The position numbers and the translations under genes are program-made. 64,000 nucleotides of DNA from Gammaproteobacteria bacterium (GTDB lineage: Bacteria > Pseudomonadota > Gammaproteobacteria > Steroidobacterales > Rariloculaceae). Below are positions 44,418 to 55,399 of the stretch, piece by piece. Position 1 is the stretch's first letter. The number at the start of each line of letters is the position of its first letter. Under the pieces are notes generated by a model. It was not told the DNA's origin and did no database searches. It worked only from the letters and a program-made list of their open reading frames with translations. The stretch is taken from assembly GCA_022819855.1 (NCBI GenBank), contig JAJEGN010000015.1, forward strand, positions 22,960 through 86,959, given 5' to 3'.

Positions 44418-45773
44418 ATGCGTCTGCTGCTCGATTTCGTCTACCTGACTGCCGTCGTTCTGGGTTCTCCGTGGATCATTTGTCGGCTCTTCGTCACCCG
44501 CGACTGGCGCAGCGTGCCCAGGCGGCTCGGATTCGGCCTTGGCGCGGCGACTCGCCGCTGCATCTGGCTGCACGGCTCATCGGCCGGCGAGGTGGCCGTG
44601 CTCAAGCCGCTGATCGCGCGTCTCGAACGGGACATGCCTGCGGTCGAACTCGTCGTATCGGCGTACACGTATACAGGGCTCGCCACGGCACGCGCCGCGT
44701 ATCCGCACCACCGCGTCGTTCCGTTTCCGCTTGACTTCTCCTTCGTCGTGAAGCGCTTCCTGAACCGTTTCGATCCGCGCCTGATCATCATCGTCGAGTC
44801 GGAGTTCTGGCCGAACCTGCTCGCCGAAGCGCGCCGCCGCGATATTTCGACCGCCGTATTGAACGGCAGGATGTCCGAGCGATCCTGGCGCATACACTCC
44901 CGCACCGGGGTGGTTTCTCGCGCGCTCCGTGGACTGACGTTGATCGCGGCGCAGGGTGAGGAACATGCGAAGCGGTTCCGCGCGCTCGGGGTCAGCGACG
45001 ATCGAATCTGCGTGACCGGCAACATGAAATTCGATCTCGCGCCGGATGCCGGTGACGAGGGCGCGAGACGGGTGATGCGCGAGTCCCTCGGATACCGTCC
45101 GGACGACACTGTCGTCATCGGCGGCAGTCTGCACCGCGGCGAAGACGAAGCGTTGCTCGACGCTTGCCGCGCGCTTGAGGGTGATGCGCAGGCTTCGCCG
45201 ATTCTCGTGCCGCGCTACCCGGCAGACGCGGCTCTCGTCCGGCAACATGTCGAAGCACGCGGCTGGCGGTCCGTTCTCAAGACTGCGGTCGATCAGGGCG
45301 AGGCCGAAGCGCCGGGCTCCGACGGCGTGCTCGTCGTCGATACGGTCGGCGAACTTCGGGAGCTGTATGGCGTAGCCGACATCGCATTCGTCGGCGGAAG
45401 CCTTCACTACCGCGGCGCCAACAAGGGCGGTCACAATCTCATGGAACCCGCCGTGCTCGGCGTGCCGGTCCTGTTCGGCCCCTACAACTACAGCTTCAGG
45501 GAAACGGCCGACGATCTCGTCCGCAGTGACGCCGGCATCATGGTTTCCGACGCGGCCGATCTCGCGACCGCGCTCGGGGCTCTCGTCCGGGATCCGGGCC
45601 GCCGCCGGGCGATGGGTGGACGTGCACGGCAGGTGGTATTGCGCGGTCAGGGAGCGACGGAAACCAACTACGAGATGATCGGAGCGCTGCTCGCAGACGA
45701 GCGGGGCGAGTTGCAGGGCATCGCCGTAAGCCGGACAATGCCGAAAGCAGCCACCGACCCAGATTCCCCATGA
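44418..45773 (+). CDS. Kdo-transferase-like glycosyltransferase (WaaA paralogue 1)
   Basis: A 451-residue GT30-family protein with an N-terminal membrane-associated segment. The catalytic-Glu region reads WLHGSSAGEVAVLKPL (canonical WaaA has SVGE), the second block is ESEFWPNLL, then TGNMKFD and, in the donor-binding half, GGSLHYRGANKGGHNLMEPAVLG. It is complete but diverges from the canonical paralogue at 48389 in the acceptor-side loop and by a longer C-terminus. It is the first gene of an operon and overlaps kdsA by 4 bases. It likely adds Kdo or a related ulosonic acid to lipid A or core. Confidence 0.85.
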   Translation: MRLLLDFVYLTAVVLGSPWIICRLFVTRDWRSVPRRLGFGLGAATRRCIWLHGSSAGEVAVLKPLIARLERDMPAVELVVSAYTYTGLATARAAYPHHRVVPFPLDFSFVVKRFLNRFDPRLIIIVESEFWPNLLAEARRRDISTAVLNGRMSERSWRIHSRTGVVSRALRGLTLIAAQGEEHAKRFRALGVSDDRICVTGNMKFDLAPDAGDEGARRVMRESLGYRPDDTVVIGGSLHRGEDEALLDACRALEGDAQASPILVPRYPADAALVRQHVEARGWRSVLKTAVDQGEAEAPGSDGVLVVDTVGELRELYGVADIAFVGGSLHYRGANKGGHNLMEPAVLGVPVLFGPYNYSFRETADDLVRSDAGIMVSDAADLATALGALVRDPGRRRAMGGRARQVVLRGQGATETNYEMIGALLADERGELQGIAVSRTMPKAATDPDSP

Positions 45774-46606
45774 GTACCAAGCACGTAGCCGTAGGCGACA
45801 TCGATTGCGGTTCGAACCAACTGTTTCTTATCGCCGGCCCCTGCGTTATCGAGCAAGAATCGATGATGCTGCGCACCGCGGAGCGCCTGAAGGGCATCTC
45901 CGTCGAGCTCGGCGTACCCGTAATATTCAAGTCGTCTTTCTCCAAGGACAATCGCAGCTCGCTCGAGTACTACCAGGGGCCCGGTCTCGACGATGGGCTC
46001 CGAATCCTCGAAAGGATCAAGCGCGAACTCGAGTTGCCGATCCTGACCGACATCCACTACCCGAGCCAGGCAGCCCCGGCAGCCGAAGTGGTCGACGTGC
46101 TGCAGATTCCGGCCTATCTCTGCATGCAGACGGAACTCGTCGTTGCCGCCGCGAAGACGGACAGCGTCGTCAATCTCAAGCACGGTCAGTTCATCGCGCC
46201 CGACAACATGGTCAAGCCCGTCAGAAAGATCGAGACGTCCGGCAGTGACAGGATCATCCTGACGGAGCGCGGCTACACCTTCGGCTACAACGATCTCATC
46301 GTCGATCCGCGCAGCTTCATGCTGCTCGCGCAGATCGGTTACCCCGTCGTCTTCGATATCACTCACACGATCCGAAAGTACGGGATCCCGAGCAAGGATC
46401 CGCGCGGCGGGAGCCGCGAGTTCCTGTCGGTCCTGTCGCGCGCGGGCGTGGCGGCCGGCGTCGACGGAATCTTCATAGAGGCGCATCCTTCGCCTCCGGA
46501 TGCGCTGTGCGACGCGGCGAGCCAGTACTATCTCGACGAACTTGCCGGTTTCGTCAGGCCGCTGCTCGAGATCCACGATCTCGTCAAGAACCAGACCGTG
46601 CACTGA
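45770..46606 (+). CDS. kdsA: 3-deoxy-D-manno-octulosonate 8-phosphate synthase (metal-dependent type)
   Basis: A 278-residue TIM-barrel aldolase condensing PEP with an aldose 5-phosphate (arabinose 5-phosphate in the standard pathway). FLIAGPC (Cys25) marks the metal-dependent class; other ligands are in FDITHTIR, FIEAHP and the Asp after LC in DALCDAASQ. The substrate loop FKSSFSKDNRSS is kept. Two usually conserved active-site stretches are altered: LCRQTDL reads LCMQTEL, and NVKKGQF reads NLKHGQF. It is coupled to waaA-like gene 1 (ATGA) and sits 8 bp before the transaldolase-CBS gene. Confidence 0.9.
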   Translation: MSTKHVAVGDIDCGSNQLFLIAGPCVIEQESMMLRTAERLKGISVELGVPVIFKSSFSKDNRSSLEYYQGPGLDDGLRILERIKRELELPILTDIHYPSQAAPAAEVVDVLQIPAYLCMQTELVVAAAKTDSVVNLKHGQFIAPDNMVKPVRKIETSGSDRIILTERGYTFGYNDLIVDPRSFMLLAQIGYPVVFDITHTIRKYGIPSKDPRGGSREFLSVLSRAGVAAGVDGIFIEAHPSPPDALCDAASQYYLDELAGFVRPLLEIHDLVKNQTVH

Positions 46607-46614
46607 GGCACCAG

Positions 46615-47652
46615 ATGGACCTGTACCTGGACTCCGTCGATTTCAAGGAAATCGAAGCGGCCTTCGACTTCGGCTTCGTCAAGGGGCTCACGACGACGCC
46701 GACATTCATGCATCGTCACGGCATCACCGATATCGACGGCGCGATCGTGAAGCTCTCGGGCATGGTTCCGGAACTGCAGGTCGAAGCGCTCGGCGACACG
46801 CCTGACAGCATCGTTGCCGAGGCCGAGCGGATTCTTGCCTTGCCGCTCGAGCTCGAACCGGTGTTCAAGCTGCCGATTTCGAATTCCGGCGTCAAGGCAT
46901 GCCAGCGCTTGAGTTCCCGTGGGCTGCGCGTCAACGTCCACCTGATCTACACGCTCAACCAGGCCTACATGGCCATGGAGGCCGGCGCCGCTTTCGTGTG
47001 TCCGCTGGCCGGACGGCTGCAGGACCAGGGCCACGACGCCATCAGGCTGTACGAGCAGTGCGTGGAGACCATCGCGCGGCACGGCTACGACACGAAGGTC
47101 ATGTTCTCGTCCGTGCGCCATCCCGAACACGTGCGCCAGGCGCTGTTGTCCGGCGTGCACGTCTGCACGGTGCCGTACAACGTGATGGTCCGGCTCTGCG
47201 ACAATTCACTGACGGCCGTCGGCACGGCCCAGTTCGAAGCTCACACGCAACTGATGACGCTGCGGGTCAAGGATCTGATCCGTCCCGACAACCCGGTCTG
47301 CAAGCCTTCAGATACCCTGACCTCCGCGATGGTCAAGATGACCGAGTCGAGGCTCGGCGTTGTCGCTCTCGTCGACGCGCGGGGTGCGGTCGCCGGTGTC
47401 TTCACCGACGGCGATCTCAGGCGCAGTCTCCAGTCCGACGGGCACGCGACCCTCGACAGCACGCTCGAGCAGATCGGTTTCTCGAAGACCCCCGTCACGC
47501 TCGGACGCGAGAGCGTGCTCGACGAGGCCGTGAAGCTCTTCAAGGAATTCGAGGTCGACAGCATCATCGTCGTCGACGGCGAAGAACCCTGCGGTGTGCT
47601 CGACATTCAGGACCTCGTCAAGATCGGCCTGCTCGGCCAAGAGCATCTGTAA
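46615..47652 (+). CDS. Transaldolase/fructose-6-phosphate-aldolase domain fused to a KdsD-type CBS pair
   Basis: A 345-residue two-domain protein. Residues 1-215 align without large gaps to small FSA/TalC aldolases: Asp6, Thr26 and the Schiff-base Lys85 (in FKLPIS) are kept, as are the phosphate-contacting Arg134 and Ser166. Thr28, His109, Cys129 and Leu131 replace the FSA residues Asn28, Thr109, Ala129 and Tyr131, and Glu57 is transaldolase-like. Residues 217-345 form two CBS motifs with GVFTDGDLRR (261-270), the hallmark of the arabinose-5-phosphate isomerase tail. Thus the SIS isomerase domain of KdsD seems replaced by an aldolase. The start ATG follows GAGG. It is flanked by kdsA and a kdsC-like gene, implying it supplies the aldose phosphate. 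Confidence 0.88.
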   Translation: MDLYLDSVDFKEIEAAFDFGFVKGLTTTPTFMHRHGITDIDGAIVKLSGMVPELQVEALGDTPDSIVAEAERILALPLELEPVFKLPISNSGVKACQRLSSRGLRVNVHLIYTLNQAYMAMEAGAAFVCPLAGRLQDQGHDAIRLYEQCVETIARHGYDTKVMFSSVRHPEHVRQALLSGVHVCTVPYNVMVRLCDNSLTAVGTAQFEAHTQLMTLRVKDLIRPDNPVCKPSDTLTSAMVKMTESRLGVVALVDARGAVAGVFTDGDLRRSLQSDGHATLDSTLEQIGFSKTPVTLGRESVLDEAVKLFKEFEVDSIIVVDGEEPCGVLDIQDLVKIGLLGQEHL

Positions 47653-47655
47653 TAG

Positions 47656-48354
47656 ATGAGAACGCCGGCCGAGCTCGAGAAGTACTTCTCGGCGTTGGGC
47701 GCGGTGTTCGTGACGCCGCGCGGCGAATTCCTCGAGCGGCTCCGCCGCGTTCGCGCGCTCGTGTTCGACTGGGACGGCGTGTTCAATCCCGGCGTAAAGG
47801 GGGAGGGGGTCGCGAACACCTTCACGGAGCCTGATTCGATGGGCACGAACCTGCTTCGCTACGCGTTGTGGCGCGCGAACGGCAGCCTTCCCGTCACGGT
47901 CATCGTGAGCGGCGCGGACAATCCGTCGGCACGCAAGTTTGCAGTTCGTGAACGCTTCACCGCCGTGTATACGAACGTGCTCGACAAGTCGCGCGTCATC
48001 GCGGAGATTCGGACAACCCACGGGATCGAAGGCGCCGAGATCGCCTGTGTGTTCGATGACATCAATGACCTTGCGGTGGCCGCAGAGTGCGGCCTGCGTT
48101 GTCTCGTCCGGCGCGAGGCCAGTCCGCTCGTGCAGGATTTCGTCGCCGAGCGCGGGCTTTGCGATTACATCACCGCGATGGGAGCCGACCGCAATGCCGT
48201 TCGGGAAATCGCGGAACTCATGATCGGACTGCTCGGCGATTTCGACGCTATCGCCGCTTCCCGGATGCGCTTCGATGAGAACTACGCGCGCTACTTCACC
48301 GAGCGGCAAGCTGTGCAGACAGAGTCGGTGACGATGGACGAACCGGGCTACTGA
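47656..48354 (+). CDS. KdsC-like HAD phosphatase
   Basis: A 232-residue HAD-superfamily protein. Motif I is LVFDWDGVFNPG, motif II the Ser in VTVIVSGADN, motif III the Lys in VLDKSRVI and motif IV VFDDINDLAV; this C0-type order matches Kdo-8-phosphate phosphatase. It is longer than usual KdsC (about 160-190 residues) through a 30-residue N-terminal extension, a short insertion after motif I and a C-terminal tail. Starts 3 bp after the transaldolase-CBS gene. Expected role: remove the phosphate from the KdsA product. Confidence 0.85.
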   Translation: MRTPAELEKYFSALGAVFVTPRGEFLERLRRVRALVFDWDGVFNPGVKGEGVANTFTEPDSMGTNLLRYALWRANGSLPVTVIVSGADNPSARKFAVRERFTAVYTNVLDKSRVIAEIRTTHGIEGAEIACVFDDINDLAVAAECGLRCLVRREASPLVQDFVAERGLCDYITAMGADRNAVREIAELMIGLLGDFDAIAASRMRFDENYARYFTERQAVQTESVTMDEPGY

Positions 48355-48388
48355 CGGTGGGTACGCGGACCGCAGAGGTCATGCCCTA

Positions 48389-50694
<2,306 letters not shown>

Positions 50695-50878
50695 TTATCG
50701 CGTGGGCGGATAAGAGCCAATCCTCAGCCGTGTATTCCTGCTGCGCAGGCCTCGATGGCGCGTATCTTAGTGCACGGCTGTGGCCAAGTCAGTTCCGACA
50801 GCGTTCTGCAGTCCACCATCTCCGACAGCGCCACGAACGGCTCCTCCGCAACGCGCGGTTGCGCCGCAGCGATTAAAG

Positions 50879-50884
50879 TATGAT
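50879..50884 (+). promoter_or_regulatory. possible -10 box upstream of the dihaem cytochrome gene
   Basis: TATGAT preceded by the A-rich GATTAAAG lies about 40 bp before the ATG at 50926; TTGCGC is present 14 bp upstream, too close for an ideal -35. The rest of 50644-50878, between divergent genes, shows nothing I can name. Confidence 0.3.
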
Positions 50885-50925
50885 TGCCGCGCAAGGGGTA
50901 TCAGCACGGCAGCAACTTGAGATCC

Positions 50926-51744
50926 ATGAACACGCACGAATCGATAGGCGGAACGGTCCCGGCAAGGCTTCTCGCCAGGACGCTCGGTCTGGGCCTGTTT
51001 CTGACCCTGGGCGGTCCGGCCGCGGCGCAGCAGCACGCCGGCCAGTACGACCAGGTCGACATCGAATATGGCGCACAGATCTTTGCCCAGCGCTGCGTCG
51101 TCTGCCACGGCGAACGCGGCGACCTGCTGCCTCAGGCCAACCTGCGCAGCGGCACGTACCGCAACGCATCCTCCGACCGGGAACTCTCGCGCGTGCTTAC
51201 CGACGGCGTACCGAACACCGCCATGGTCCCCACGGGCTACACGGGTAGCGAGCTGACCGCGCTCGTGGCTTATCTGCGCAATATCACGACGTACGATCCG
51301 AGCGCCGGCAGCGTTGCGCTCGGCGACCCGGCGCGCGGCCGGGAACTTGCCGAAGGCGCCGGCGGGTGCATCTACTGTCACCGGATCGGCGCCGAGGGTC
51401 CACGCTTCGCGCCGGCCCTGACCAATGTCGGCGCGAGACTGTCGGCCGCGACGATCAGGCGCATTCTGCTCGATCCGACCGGCGCCATGCTGCCCGCGTC
51501 CCGCCCGGTGCGTGTGGTGACCGAAGACGGCGAAGTCATCGTCGGACGCAGGCTCAACGAGGATACGTTCACGGTCCAGTTGATTACGCAGGACGAACGC
51601 CTCGTCGCACTCGACAAGACCGCGCTGCGCGAATACGCGATCGGGACGGAATCCGCGATGCAGCCGTACGGCGAGATATTCGACGAAGCTGAACTCGCGG
51701 ACCTCCTCGCCTGGCTTTTGACCCTGCAAGGATTCCAACGATGA
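50926..51744 (+). CDS. Secreted dihaem cytochrome c
   Basis: A 272-residue protein with a signal peptide (cut near PAAAQ-Q, residue 35) and two c-type haem sites: CVVCH at 57-61 and CIYCH at 148-152. The second domain is followed by a beta-rich segment (RVVTEDGEVIVGRRLNEDT) as in PQQ-dehydrogenase-linked cytochromes. It overlaps the PQQ dehydrogenase gene by 4 bases and is the expected electron acceptor. Confidence 0.88.
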   Translation: MNTHESIGGTVPARLLARTLGLGLFLTLGGPAAAQQHAGQYDQVDIEYGAQIFAQRCVVCHGERGDLLPQANLRSGTYRNASSDRELSRVLTDGVPNTAMVPTGYTGSELTALVAYLRNITTYDPSAGSVALGDPARGRELAEGAGGCIYCHRIGAEGPRFAPALTNVGARLSAATIRRILLDPTGAMLPASRPVRVVTEDGEVIVGRRLNEDTFTVQLITQDERLVALDKTALREYAIGTESAMQPYGEIFDEAELADLLAWLLTLQGFQR

Positions 51745-53459
51745 ATGCACATCGCAGCACGGCGTTCGCCGCAGCTCCCGAGGTCCCGGCCCTGCCGGAT
51801 TCACTTCTGGATGCGGCATGCAGAACGACGCTCGGCGCGCCGATTCTGCTTGTCGCGCTTGCCGCCGGCGCTCAGGTCACTTCGGACCAACTCGTTGACG
51901 CGGCCGTGACGCCAGAGAACTGGCTCACCTACTCCGGAACGTATCTCAGTCAGCGCCACACGACGCTTGACCGGATCACTCCCGACAACGTCGACGAACT
52001 CGAACTCAAATGGGTGTTTCAGGCGGCCTCGCTTGAAGCCTTCGAGGCCACGCCGCTCGTCGTCGACGGCATCATGTACCTGACCGAAGCGCCGAACACG
52101 GCGATCGCGCTCGATGCCTCGACGGGCCGCGTCTTCTGGCGCTACCAGTACGACCCCTCGACCGAGGCGCGGCCCTGCTGCGGCCGCGTCAACCGCGGTC
52201 TCGCGATCCTTGGCGACAAGGTCTTCATGGCGACGATCGACGCCGAGCTCATCGCGATCGACGCCACGAGCGGTCAGCCCGCCTGGCAGACGACGGTCGC
52301 CGATCCGAGCCTCGGCTACGCGATGACGCTCGCCCCGCTCGCCATCGACGACAAGGTCATCGTCGGCGTCGCGGGCGGCGAATACGGCATCCGCGGCTTC
52401 ATCTCGGCTTACGATGTCGACACGGGAGAGGAAGTCTGGCGCTTCTACACGATCCCGGGACCCGGCGAGCCGGGACACGAGACCTGGGAAGACGGCGGCG
52501 ACGCCTGGATGAACGGCGGCGCGTCGGTCTGGCTCACGGGCTCCTACGATCCGGAGCTCAACCTGACCTACTGGGGCATCGGCAATCCCGGCCCCGACTG
52601 GAACCCGGCACAGCGGCCCGGCGACAACCTCTACTCCGACAGCGTCGTCGCGCTCGATGCGGACACCGGCGAACTCGTCTGGCATTTCCAGTTCACGCCG
52701 GGCGATCCCTACGACTACGACTCCGTGCAGATTCCCGTGCTCGTCGACCTCGCGACCGAGGACATCGCGAGCGAAAAACTCATGCTCTGGGCCAATCGCA
52801 ACGGCTTCTTCTACGTGCTCGACCGCACCAATGGCGAGTTCATCCGCGGCGAGCCTTTCGTCCATGTGAACTGGGCCAGCGGACTCGACGAAAGCGGCCG
52901 GCCGATCGAGACGCCGCAGGGACCGGAGGCCGTGACCTATCCCGGCGTGCAGGGCGGCACCAACTGGTATTCGCCGTCCTACAGTCCGAACACCGAGCTC
53001 TTTTACGTCACGGTCTGGGAGAACTACGGCACGGTATTCAGGCCCGTTGAAGTCGAGTATCAGCCGGGCCGGGTCTTCGGCGGCGGCACGCTAGGCGGTC
53101 CGATCCCGGGCGCGGCCAATCTGCCGGGCTTCGGGCTGCAACCGGTCAACAACTGGACCGACGAGGTCGGTAACGGCGCGATCCACGCGCTCGACCCGCG
53201 CACGGGCGAGCAGGTCTGGCGCTTTCCGACGACCGATATCTCACACAGCGGCATACTGACGACTGCGACAGACGTCCTGTTCACGGGCAGCCGCGAGGGT
53301 TATTTCTACGCGCTCGACGCCCGCGACGGCACATTGCTGTGGCGCGAGCGGCTCGGCGGCCACGGGATGAACGGTCCGATGTCGTATGCGCTCGACGGCG
53401 AGCAGTATGTCGCCATTGCGATGGGGATGGGCCTCTTCGTCTACGGGCTGCCCGAGTAG
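51741..53459 (+). CDS. PQQ-dependent alcohol dehydrogenase, predicted lanthanide type
   Basis: A 572-residue eight-bladed quinoprotein. The vicinal cysteines are Cys146-Cys147 (PCCGRVNRG), metal/PQQ ligands Glu214 (GGEYGIRG) and Asn282 (GIGNPGPDWN), and the catalytic Asp325 followed two positions later by Asp327 (DYD). An Asp at that +2 position marks XoxF/PedH-like enzymes that use lanthanides in place of calcium. Tryptophan docking blades are present. The N-terminus is odd: 28 polar residues precede the hydrophobic segment expected of a signal peptide. It is coupled to the dihaem cytochrome gene. Confidence 0.88.
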   Translation: MNAHRSTAFAAAPEVPALPDSLLDAACRTTLGAPILLVALAAGAQVTSDQLVDAAVTPENWLTYSGTYLSQRHTTLDRITPDNVDELELKWVFQAASLEAFEATPLVVDGIMYLTEAPNTAIALDASTGRVFWRYQYDPSTEARPCCGRVNRGLAILGDKVFMATIDAELIAIDATSGQPAWQTTVADPSLGYAMTLAPLAIDDKVIVGVAGGEYGIRGFISAYDVDTGEEVWRFYTIPGPGEPGHETWEDGGDAWMNGGASVWLTGSYDPELNLTYWGIGNPGPDWNPAQRPGDNLYSDSVVALDADTGELVWHFQFTPGDPYDYDSVQIPVLVDLATEDIASEKLMLWANRNGFFYVLDRTNGEFIRGEPFVHVNWASGLDESGRPIETPQGPEAVTYPGVQGGTNWYSPSYSPNTELFYVTVWENYGTVFRPVEVEYQPGRVFGGGTLGGPIPGAANLPGFGLQPVNNWTDEVGNGAIHALDPRTGEQVWRFPTTDISHSGILTTATDVLFTGSREGYFYALDARDGTLLWRERLGGHGMNGPMSYALDGEQYVAIAMGMGLFVYGLPE

Positions 53460-53555
53460 ATCAAGCTACCGATTCGGCCGCTGAGCTGGCTCGGTTCAGC
53501 CACGCACGGCGCACTGCGGCCGGCAACGTCGTGCGGACTCGCGTCAGGCGCGCGC

Positions 53556-54440
53556 TCAATAGCCCCGCTGCAGCGCCTCGATCCGCTCGCTGAGCGGCGG
53601 ATGCGACATGAACAGGCGCTTGAGGCCGCCGCGCTTCTGCCCGGAGATTCCGAATGCGGCCATCGAATCCGGCAGATCCTGCGGCTGATGCACGCGTTGC
53701 AGGCTGCGCAGGGCCTTGATCATCTTGCCGCGGCCCGCGAGTTGCGCCCCGCCGATATCGGCCCGGAACTCGCGCTGACGCGAGAACCACATCACGATCG
53801 TGCTCGCGAGTATGCCAAGGATGATCTGCGCGACGATGCTCGTGATGAAGAAGCCCATACCGTAGCCGCGTTCGTTCTTGAAGATCAGCCGATCGACGAG
53901 GAAGCCGATGACGCGCGACAGGAAGATCACGAAGGTGTTGACCACGCCCTGAATCAGCGTGAGCGTGATCATGTCGCCGTTCGCGACGTGGCTCACCTCA
54001 TGGCCGAGCACGGCCTCGACCGCGTCACGGTCCATCGCGTTGAGCAGGCCTGAACTGACTGCGACCAATGCCCTGTTGCGGCTTGCGCCCGTGGCGAACG
54101 CGTTGACGTCGGACGAGTTGTAGATCGCGACTTCCGGACAGCCGATGCCGGCCAGGCTTGCCTGGCGCTGAACCGTGGCGAGCAGCCAGCGTTCGGTATC
54201 GTTGCTCGGCGAGTCGATGACCCGGGCGCCCGTGCTGCGCTTCGCGATCCACTTCGAAAGCGCGAGCGAGATGAAGGAACCCGCGAAGCCGATGACGGCC
54301 GAGAAGATCAGCAGAGCCTGAAGATCGAGGTCCGTCCCCTGCGCATTCAGGATCGACTCGATACCGAGGAGCCGCAGGACGACGGTCAATACGAGCAGGA
54401 CGGCGACGTTGGTCGCGATGAGCAGCAGGATCCTCGACAT
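53556..54440 (-). CDS. htpX: Membrane metalloprotease HtpX
   Basis: A 294-residue inner-membrane zinc protease in membrane-protein quality control. Two N-terminal spans, the catalytic [12 protein letters not shown], two further spans and the third ligand region [14 protein letters not shown] are all as expected; the C-terminus has [13 protein letters not shown]. Convergent with the PQQ dehydrogenase. Confidence 0.95.
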   Translation of the reverse strand: MSRILLLIATNVAVLLVLTVVLRLLGIESILNAQGTDLDLQALLIFSAVIGFAGSFISLALSKWIAKRSTGARVIDSPSNDTERWLLATVQRQASLAGIGCPEVAIYNSSDVNAFATGASRNRALVAVSSGLLNAMDRDAVEAVLGHEVSHVANGDMITLTLIQGVVNTFVIFLSRVIGFLVDRLIFKNERGYGMGFFITSIVAQIILGILASTIVMWFSRQREFRADIGGAQLAGRGKMIKALRSLQRVHQPQDLPDSMAAFGISGQKRGGLKRLFMSHPPLSERIEALQRGY

Positions 54441-54520
54441 GCGCGTTTTCCGGATAGCGGGTATGTACGTCTAAGGTGCCGTCGCCATGACCGGTTTTCA
54501 AGTCCCGTGGACGGGCATCG

Positions 54521-55306
54521 TCAGGCAAGCCGCCGCTCGGCTCTCCCTGCCCGCGGATCCTGCCGGTAGAACGCCGCAAGCTGCGCGTAGATCGGCGGAT
54601 GATGCTCGTGAAGTTCCGCCGGAACGTCGAAGAACATCTCCGAGCAGACCGCGAAGAACTCGCCCGGGTCTTCGGCCGCGTAAGGGTCGAGCCAGGGTTC
54701 CTCGCCGCGGTCGAGGCTCGCGCCGAGCGCCTCGTACGCTGTCTGGAAAGTCTCGACCCAGGTGTCGAACGACATGCCGCGATGCAGCGGCGGCACGCCG
54801 TTCACGGCGCCGTCGAGCAGGTCGAGCTTGTGGGCGAATTCGTGCGCCACGACGTCGAAACGGTGGCCCTGGCCGCTCGCGAGCACATCCTCCCAGGCGA
54901 GGACGACCGGTCCCTGCTCCCAGGCCTCGCCGCTCAGCACGTCGTCGCCGATGTGCACGACGCCCGCCTCATCCTCGTATTCGCGCCCGCGCACGAGAAA
55001 CTCACCCGGATGGACGATGACCGAAACGAATCCCGTATAGCTGTCGAGGCCGAGCTCGAGCACGGGCCGGCAGGCCAGCGCCGCGATCCGCACGCGCATC
55101 GCGTCGTCGAGCTCGAATTCGGCGGCGGGTTCGAGAGATTTCTCGTGCAGGAAGATCAGCGCGAGATCGCGCAGGCGCTCGAGTACATCTGCGTCGAGAC
55201 GGGACAGACTCGCCACGTCGGCAACGGTTCCGTCCCACAGGGCCTCGGGAATGGAGTGCTGCGCCAGGATCCGGCGGCGCCGCGAGCGCCTCGTGATGCC
55301 GAACAT
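54521..55306 (-). CDS. mtfA: MtfA-like zinc peptidase
   Basis: A 261-residue cytosolic peptidase of the MtfA (YeeI) family with HEFAHKLD as zinc motif, the downstream Glu-rich EFFAVCSEMFF region and GREYEDEAG. MtfA binds the glucose-regulator Mlc in enterics; that partner is not visible here. The ATG at 55306 is used; a start at 55405 would run into the promoter of the divergent gene. Confidence 0.88.
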   Translation of the reverse strand: MFGITRRSRRRRILAQHSIPEALWDGTVADVASLSRLDADVLERLRDLALIFLHEKSLEPAAEFELDDAMRVRIAALACRPVLELGLDSYTGFVSVIVHPGEFLVRGREYEDEAGVVHIGDDVLSGEAWEQGPVVLAWEDVLASGQGHRFDVVAHEFAHKLDLLDGAVNGVPPLHRGMSFDTWVETFQTAYEALGASLDRGEEPWLDPYAAEDPGEFFAVCSEMFFDVPAELHEHHPPIYAQLAAFYRQDPRAGRAERRLA

Positions 55307-55399
55307 GCGGCGATCATAACTCACAGGATGGAGTGGATTGGGTAAACTGCGCAACGAACCGGACATAGCAGAACACGAACCGCTCCGGAGGAACCTGTC

